From assembly GCA_015680905.1 (NCBI GenBank), contig CM027382.1, positions 5,208,001 through 5,272,000 of the forward strand: a stretch of DNA of 64,000 bases. The letters are read 5' to 3'. A program made the position numbers and the translations under genes. The DNA is from Coptis chinensis. Taxonomy: Eukaryota > Streptophyta > Magnoliopsida > Ranunculales > Ranunculaceae. This document shows, in pieces, positions 58,197 to 64,000 of this stretch. The notes beneath the pieces are model-generated. The model saw only the letters and a program-made list of their open reading frames with translations, was not told where the DNA came from and made no database searches. Positions within the stretch are counted from its first letter, which is position 1, and every line of letters begins with the position of its first letter.

Positions 58197-61100
58197 CATT
58201 AATTGGCAGACCCCCTGGCAGTAAGAACAGAAAGTACGTCAGCACTGGTGAGCATTGCACTAGAGCTAAAGTATAGGTACCAAATACTTCATTAATTCCT
58301 TATGAAGATAATATATTGGAACGTGAGGGGAATTAGGAAGGAGCGAGTTTTAATAAGAATAAAGGACATGATTCAGAAGGTGGGTCCAGATGTCTTTTGT
58401 GTAGCAGAACCCAAGACTAAGCCTACTAGTAGTACTCTGCTAAGTCTTGGGCTAGCATATTTTGACTATCAGTTTTTCCACAATGACTCTGATAGTAGAA
58501 TAGGAAATATTTGGTTCTTATGGAGACGGGGCATCAATGCAGCTCTGATTTAGGCATCCTCCCAGCACATTACAGTTATGGTAAACAATTGTGTTATTTC
58601 AGCTGTCCATGCCAATTGTCTGATGGTTAACAGAAGAGCTTTATGGCAGGACCTCTCATCTCTAAACCCTCTCATCCTTGGGTTGTGGTAGGCTTACTTT
58701 AATGTGGTCCTACAATACACGGAAAAAAGAAAGGGGATTGATTCCAAGAAGAGTCTGCAATGTCGAATTTTATGATTGGTACAATGTTTGTAATCTTCGT
58801 GAAGTTCTTTTGTGGGTTCGAGGTATACATGGTGCAACAATCAGCATGGACAGGGAAGAATCGTGTCTAAGTTGGACAGAATCTTCTTTAACCAAGCATG
58901 GCTACAAAAGTTCCCAGAGTGGAGATACAGGGTGGATAGTAGGGCAGGGTCAGATCACGCACCATTAATTGGAGGTATGGCAAATATTCCAAGACCGAGT
59001 AATGTGCCCTTCGATTTTTAACAAGGCGTGGATCAGTCATGAAAGTTTTCTAGATCTGATGAAGACGAGTTGGCCGCACTATATAGCAGGTACACCTATC
59101 TTCAGGGTAGGTAAGAAGCTTAAGATGCTTAAAGAGGTTCTTAAAGGCTGGAATACTAACGTTTTTGGGAATATAGAGGATAACATCAAGAAAGCTAAAG
59201 ACAACCTTGCGCTAGCCCAAGAAGCAGCTGATACTAACCCTACATATTTGAATATTCTGAATGATATGGGAAGTAAGGAACAAGCTTTGGATCAAGCCTA
59301 TAAGGCAAAGAGCATTCATTAGAAGCTGAAAAGTAAAGTTTCATGGCTCTCTGATAGTGAAAGGAACTCGACTTATTTTCACAGGGTATGCAACATCAAG
59401 CAAGCTAAGTCTATGATAACAGAGATGAAAACAGAAGATGGAAATGTCTTGTTCACCCAGCAGGAGATAGCCCAGCACATTGTTCAATATTACACAGAGA
59501 AGTTCCAATACAAAGAAGTAAAGATCGATGATGCCTTAACGAATCTCATTCCTAAGAGAGTCACTTCTGATATGAACGAGATGCTATGTTCGATCCCCTG
59601 CGATATAGAGATCTTCGAAGCCATTAAGAGTAGTAATGCAGACAGCTCCCCAGGCCCAGATGGTTACCAAGGCTGTTTTTATGTGCAATGCTGGGATATC
59701 ATAAGAAAGGATGTTTGTATGGCAGTCAAGTCCTTCTTCAGAGAGGCCATCATACCAAAGGGCGCGAACGCAAGTTTCATTGCCCTCATTCCAAAAGATA
59801 AAAATGCAAGTAAGCTGTCCCAATATCGGCCTATATGCATGAGTAACTTCCTCATAAAAATCTTTTCAAAGATTCTGCAGATTAAATTTGAACAACTTCA
59901 TTGAGGTTTTGGTTTCAAAGGAGCAAAGTGGTTTCATCAAGGGGAGAGAGCCACAAACCAGTATTGGTTTTGCTTCTGAGATGATGAATGTGTTAGACAA
60001 GAAAGTCTACGGTGGGAGTTTTGCTTTGAAAGTCGACATATCCCAAGCCTATGATACCCTAAGTTGGGAGTTCTTAGTTGTCGTGCTTGAGAGATTTGGA
60101 TTTGCAGAGAAATGGATAAAGATGGTGATGGCTTTGTTAAAACTGCTAGACTATCCGGCCCTTCTAAATGGTGGGCGGTTGGGTATATACCGGTTGGTAG
60201 GGGCTTGAGACAAGGGGATCCCTTATCCCCTCTCCTATTTGTGTTAGCGGAGGATACACTAAGTCAGGGTTTGAACAAACTCAGAGAAATAAGGGAAACT
60301 ATGCCTCTAACTAGTGCAAAAGGAGTGAGTGCACCAACACACTTATCAGATGCAGATGATATCATTATTTTTCAAGAGGGATTATAGAAGTGTGGCTTAA
60401 CATAGCGAATTCTTGGAAAGATACCAAGTATCTTCGTGACGATAATCAACAAGACAAAAAGTAAGATGTTTCTAGGTGGTATGGCTCAAGAAAGGCGGGA
60501 TCATCTCCATCACATTTTAAACATTCAAATAGGTGCTTTACCTGAAAAGTACTTGGGGGTGCCTTTGATAGCAGGTAGAATCACTAGGGTAGCAGTGACT
60601 CCGTTACTGGACAAAATCAGGAAAAGGATTACTGCATGGAAAGGCAAGCTTCTCTCCTTTCAAGGGAGACGTGTGCTTATACAGTCGGTTCTTTCTAGCA
60701 TCCCAGTATACAATATGGGGGTTTACAAGTGGCCATCTAGCGTCATTAAAGAAGCAGAGTCTATATTCAGAAACTTTCTATGGTCGGGTAATCCTGCGAT
60801 CAAGAAATGTGTAACAGTCTCTTGGGATAAAGTTTGCAAACCGAAGGAGGAAGGGGGGCTGGGCATTAGAAGGTTACGGGAGCTCAATATGGCATTGTTG
60901 ATGAAATTGGCTTGGCATGTCAAATATAAAGAAGATGACTTTGCTATGTTTATGCGAAGTAAATACTTTACTAGAGACAATGAACCCATCGAATACTACA
61001 CAAAGTCATCGCTATGGCCAGGCATCGGATGGGCTCTACACGAAGTTACTTCAAGATCCCAGTGGCTTATAGGTGATGGGAACAAAGTGGACCTCTGGAG

Positions 61101-62489
61101 AGATGTCTGGGTTGGTGAGCAATCGATCCAACAGGCTTTACAGCTTTCTACAACCCAGCTGAAGAATTGCAGGTCAAAACTCAGTTCGATAATTCATAAT
61201 GGTGTATGGAATATACCTCCTCCACTTTTGGTGTTGTTGCAACATATGGGAGTGGACACAGAGAACCTTCCGGTCATAAGGCAAGATGAAAGGGATTGTA
61301 GTGTCTGGAAGGAGGACCTTAAGGGAAACTTTTCAGTCTCTTGAAAGATTTCAAGCCATCCAAGAAAAAAAACGACATGATGGATTGGCAAAGAACAAGT
61401 GTGGAATGAGTATGTGCATCCTCGAATCTGCGCAGGGACAAATTTTGAAACTTTGCCAAAAGTGTGCGGCAACAGACGCTGCCATGCAACGCAGAGGCCT
61501 TCAGATGGCGTCCAAATGCTACTTGGGTTGTCAGGCGGAAGAAAATCTCCAGCACATCATATGGGACTGCAGATTCGCAAAGGACCTATGGGAGTGGGTG
61601 GCATGGCAGTTTGGTTTCCGAGGCTTTACAAATCTAAAAGAGGCAATATCGAGATGTAATCACAGAAGTACAATCATTGTACATTTGTGGACTGCAGCCG
61701 TAATGGAAGGTATGGTTCTCCTTTGGAAGCACAGAACAAGATAAAGACAACAAACGACCTTATACCAAAGCCTAAACCCCTTATACCTAATGCCTACTCC
61801 CTCTTTAAAGGAAGTATGCATGGTGCGGCGATATGAGGATTCGGAAAAATGGGGTTTACTGGCAAGACATCCGAGAGCCCAAAAAATCGAAACGTAAATG
61901 GTACCCACCGATCTCGACATCATTAAGATCAACACGGATGGTGCGTCCAAAGGTAATCCCGTGAAACAAGTTATGGTGCAATCTTTAGGAATTGAATTGT
62001 GAAATCTTACAAGTTACGTGTAGAAATATTGGTTTTAACACTTGCTACATAGCTGAAATCCGGGGTATTCTTGAGGGTATTGAGGAGGCGAAGAAGCAAG
62101 GGGTGGAATAAAGTTTGGGTGGAATCGGATTCTACAAACCCCTTAGATCATGGCCTTCTGAGAGGACCAACTCCCATGGTTCTTAAAACAAAGGTGGAAG
62201 AGAGTTCAAAGAAGGTTGTCTTATTGCCGATTACAAGCATTTGGCGGGAGGCAAACTTTGCGGTGATTTAGCCGCCAAATCATGCGCTTTCACTTTCGGT
62301 TACCTCGGATCACGCTTTTGTATGAGGGAAGACCCGAATGGCTTACTAGATGGAAATCTCCCTCGGTGACCTACTATAGGTTTGTTTAAAGGTGGTTCGG
62401 GACTGTACAAACCCAAACCAACTACTACATGTAACTTGTACCCCCTTTTTTCCCATTCTAATACAATTTTGCTAACTTAGAAAAAAAAA
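58197..62489 (+). mobile_element. L1-type LINE, 5'-truncated, with target duplication and poly-A
   Basis: The 18-bp sequence ataagatcatgggtactt lies directly before (58179-58196) and after (62490-62507) the element. A poly-A run closes its 3' end (62480-62489). The body opens with what looks like the last residues of ORF1 (LIGRPPGSKNRKYVS in frame), then ORF2 from 58302. The missing ORF1 body and the exact 5' join at the duplication indicate 5' truncation during target-primed insertion. Confidence 0.94.
58302..62330 (+). pseudogene. LINE ORF2: endonuclease, reverse transcriptase, zinc finger, RNase H (broken)
   Basis: Starts MKIIYWNVRGIRKERV, the usual beginning of plant LINE ORF2. The endonuclease (58302-59020: VFCVAEPK, GSRYTWCNNQHG, SKLDRIFFN, GSDHAPL) is broken by a TAG at 58551 and frameshifts, and its GDFN motif is damaged. 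The reverse transcriptase spans about 59620-60390: SSPGPDGYQGCFY, QYRPICMSNFLIKIFSK, KVDISQAYDTLSWEF, GLRQGDPLSPLLF. The catalytic box reads SDADDIIIF rather than YADD. The thumb and zf-RVT follow (LPEKYLGVPLIAGR, KCYLGCQAEENLQHIIWDC). A degraded RNase H (KINTDGASKGNP, VWVESDS, REANF) runs from 61921. At least eight frame breaks are present. Confidence 0.92.
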
Positions 62490-62507
62490 ATAAGATCATG
62501 GGTACTT

Positions 62508-64000
62508 TGAATATTTGCCTAAGTATTCAGTGTAGCACTATCACTAACTTTTCCATGTATATTTTTATAGAAGACACAACATACTTTAAAATTCATCGGG
62601 CAAGGGTTGGAGATCGAATTGTGGCAGATATCCAAGTATGTCTATAACTAAACTCAAATTTGAAAAATTGTTACCGCGCATTCATTATACAAATGCGCTT
62701 TTGCAGTAAGTACATCAACCAAAATACTTTAGCCTGAAAATTAACATGCCCAGACAAAATAAGTTTTAAAATAGTAGGCCGACCACAGATCAGGCTGCAT
62801 GGCTAGTATATTTTTTAATTGACAAAGTAACAAAGTTATGTTTGCCACTTGGACCCCTATAAACTCAAACCAATGCTTATGAGTTGCATAAACTAATGTG
62901 CCGAAGAGTATTGGAAAATATGCCCCATTTGAAGTTATTTTGAAATGGAAATACGTGGTGCTAGTCTCCTTTAGAAAACCCATTTTTTCACTTCAGAGCG
63001 AGTTCAGAGAACAGAAAAGCCACAAATTTATGAATACATTATAGCGAAGCAAGGATGTTCACCCATGATTGGCTTAATTGGTATCTATGACATTGAAAGG
63101 AAAGTGCACGGTCTTAAACCGTCGAAACGCGGTTTTAGAGCGGGCCAAGTGAACGGTTTGGGTGACTAAGGCTGTGATCCTGTCTACGCGTCCAGTTGTG
63201 CACAATAATTGAAGAGAAAAAAAGATGGTCATAATTCCGACAATTCTAGAAGACTACAGACCAAGCACAAACCACGCCATAAATTGTCTTTGTGGCAGGA
63301 CTCTGCACTCTGTACAGTCTCTACTGTTCTTTAGCAAAAAACAAAATACCTGTACTGTTTGTTGCCTTTGCCATGCATTCCACACACGTCAAGATTGCGT
63401 TACTTTCAACTTGAAAGACTACTTTATGGTATATTTAAAATACGATAATGGTCCACGTCTCCAGGCCAAAATAAATAATAGTGACAGTCTACGGAGATCA
63501 TACTGTCCAAGTATCAAACCTACCATCCAATCACCCATCAATCAATAAATCCTGATTTAACTGCGATCACAGTGTCCAAGTATCAAACCTACCGCCCAAA
63601 CCCAATCACCCACCAACTCATCAATCATTATATATTCTTCATTTGATTGAGCCATTAAAAAGACTTGACATTGACATAAAGTCTTCTAATTAAGTTCTAA
63701 AAGACAAAATAATCATGTTAGATAGTCATGAAAATTATTGGTGGTATAAATGCTTCTTGAGCCATATGGCAGATTGGCAGATATGACACTTTGGTTTCTA
63801 GAATAATCAATTTGTTGGGTTTTTCTCTATATTCCTTTTTTGTTCTAGGTTTTTTTCCTTTCATTTTTTTTAAAACAAATATTTCGATTTATCATTTTCA
63901 TTTTCATTTTCTTTTCAATTTTGTTTTCTTTTCTCCCCCTTTTACTTTTATTATTATTATAGGCTCCTTTCTAAAACCAGTTAATATTGTGAAATTTTCT
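62508..64000. other. Intergenic to window end, no gene seen
   Basis: AT-rich. A near-duplicate of about 45 bp (tgtccaagtatcaaacctacc ... caatcaccca.caa) occurs at about 63506 and 63572. T-rich sequence occupies the last 200 bp. No coding region is supported. Confidence 0.6.

Noticed and set aside
1..64000. tRNA, rRNA and bacterial-type features
   Set aside because: No cloverleaf-like sequence with A and B boxes, no rRNA core sequence and no ribosome-binding-site-led operons were seen on reading both strands.

Overview
The window is AT-rich nuclear DNA from a flowering plant, most likely a eudicot. The evidence is spliced genes with GT/AG introns, plant transposable-element families, long (AT)n and (AG)n runs, and one spliced caffeic-acid-type O-methyltransferase gene. 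I see no operons, tRNA or rRNA genes, or CRISPR arrays. Only one host gene looks intact: the methyltransferase on the minus strand at 37130-39017 (four exons, 365 codons plus stop, all junctions in frame). Almost everything else is transposon sequence, nested transposons, or host gene pieces carried or broken by transposons.

Layout. 1-1.6 kb: a MITE-like inverted repeat and a 425-bp tandem duplication. 1620-8285: a Ty1-copia (Tnt1/Tork-like) element with ATTTC target duplications, disabled by stops and frameshifts and hit by a 1491-bp solo LTR (GCTAA duplications). 8.3-19.2 kb: non-coding DNA with a nested inverted-repeat element, a probable 4.6-kb solo LTR and LTR/RNase H remnants. 19.26-36.74 kb: a large Mutator-like element (MULE) with roughly 1-kb terminal inverted repeats. 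It carries a degenerate mudrA transposase (plus) and a convergent degenerate Ulp1-type (C48) protease gene (minus). An intron of the protease gene was hit by a 5.5-kb CACTA element (25580-31081, CTT duplications).

The CACTA element is the most interesting object here. All on its minus strand, it carries exon fragments of four unrelated host genes: the chaperonin eta subunit CCT7, a WD40 protein (WDR55-like), an RRP12-like ribosome-biogenesis protein and AP-2 sigma adaptin. It also holds a second, internal copy of its own right terminus.

37-52.4 kb is a tandem pair of methyltransferase genes. The first copy is intact. The second is a pseudogene opened by a 1040-bp hAT element, a 1.6-kb hAT-like element that itself holds a MITE, a 4.3-kb MULE-like element that captured a small heat-shock protein gene, and a 161-bp hAT MITE; another hAT-like MITE sits just beside it. 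52.4-57.7 kb holds a copia LTR remnant, a nucleotide-sugar-transporter pseudogene, a plant-mobile-domain pseudogene between inverted arms, and a LINE 3' remnant. 58197-62489 is a 5'-truncated LINE with an 18-bp target duplication and a poly-A tail. The last 1.5 kb is non-coding.

All identifications come from reading the translations and comparing them with remembered protein families. No database search was run.
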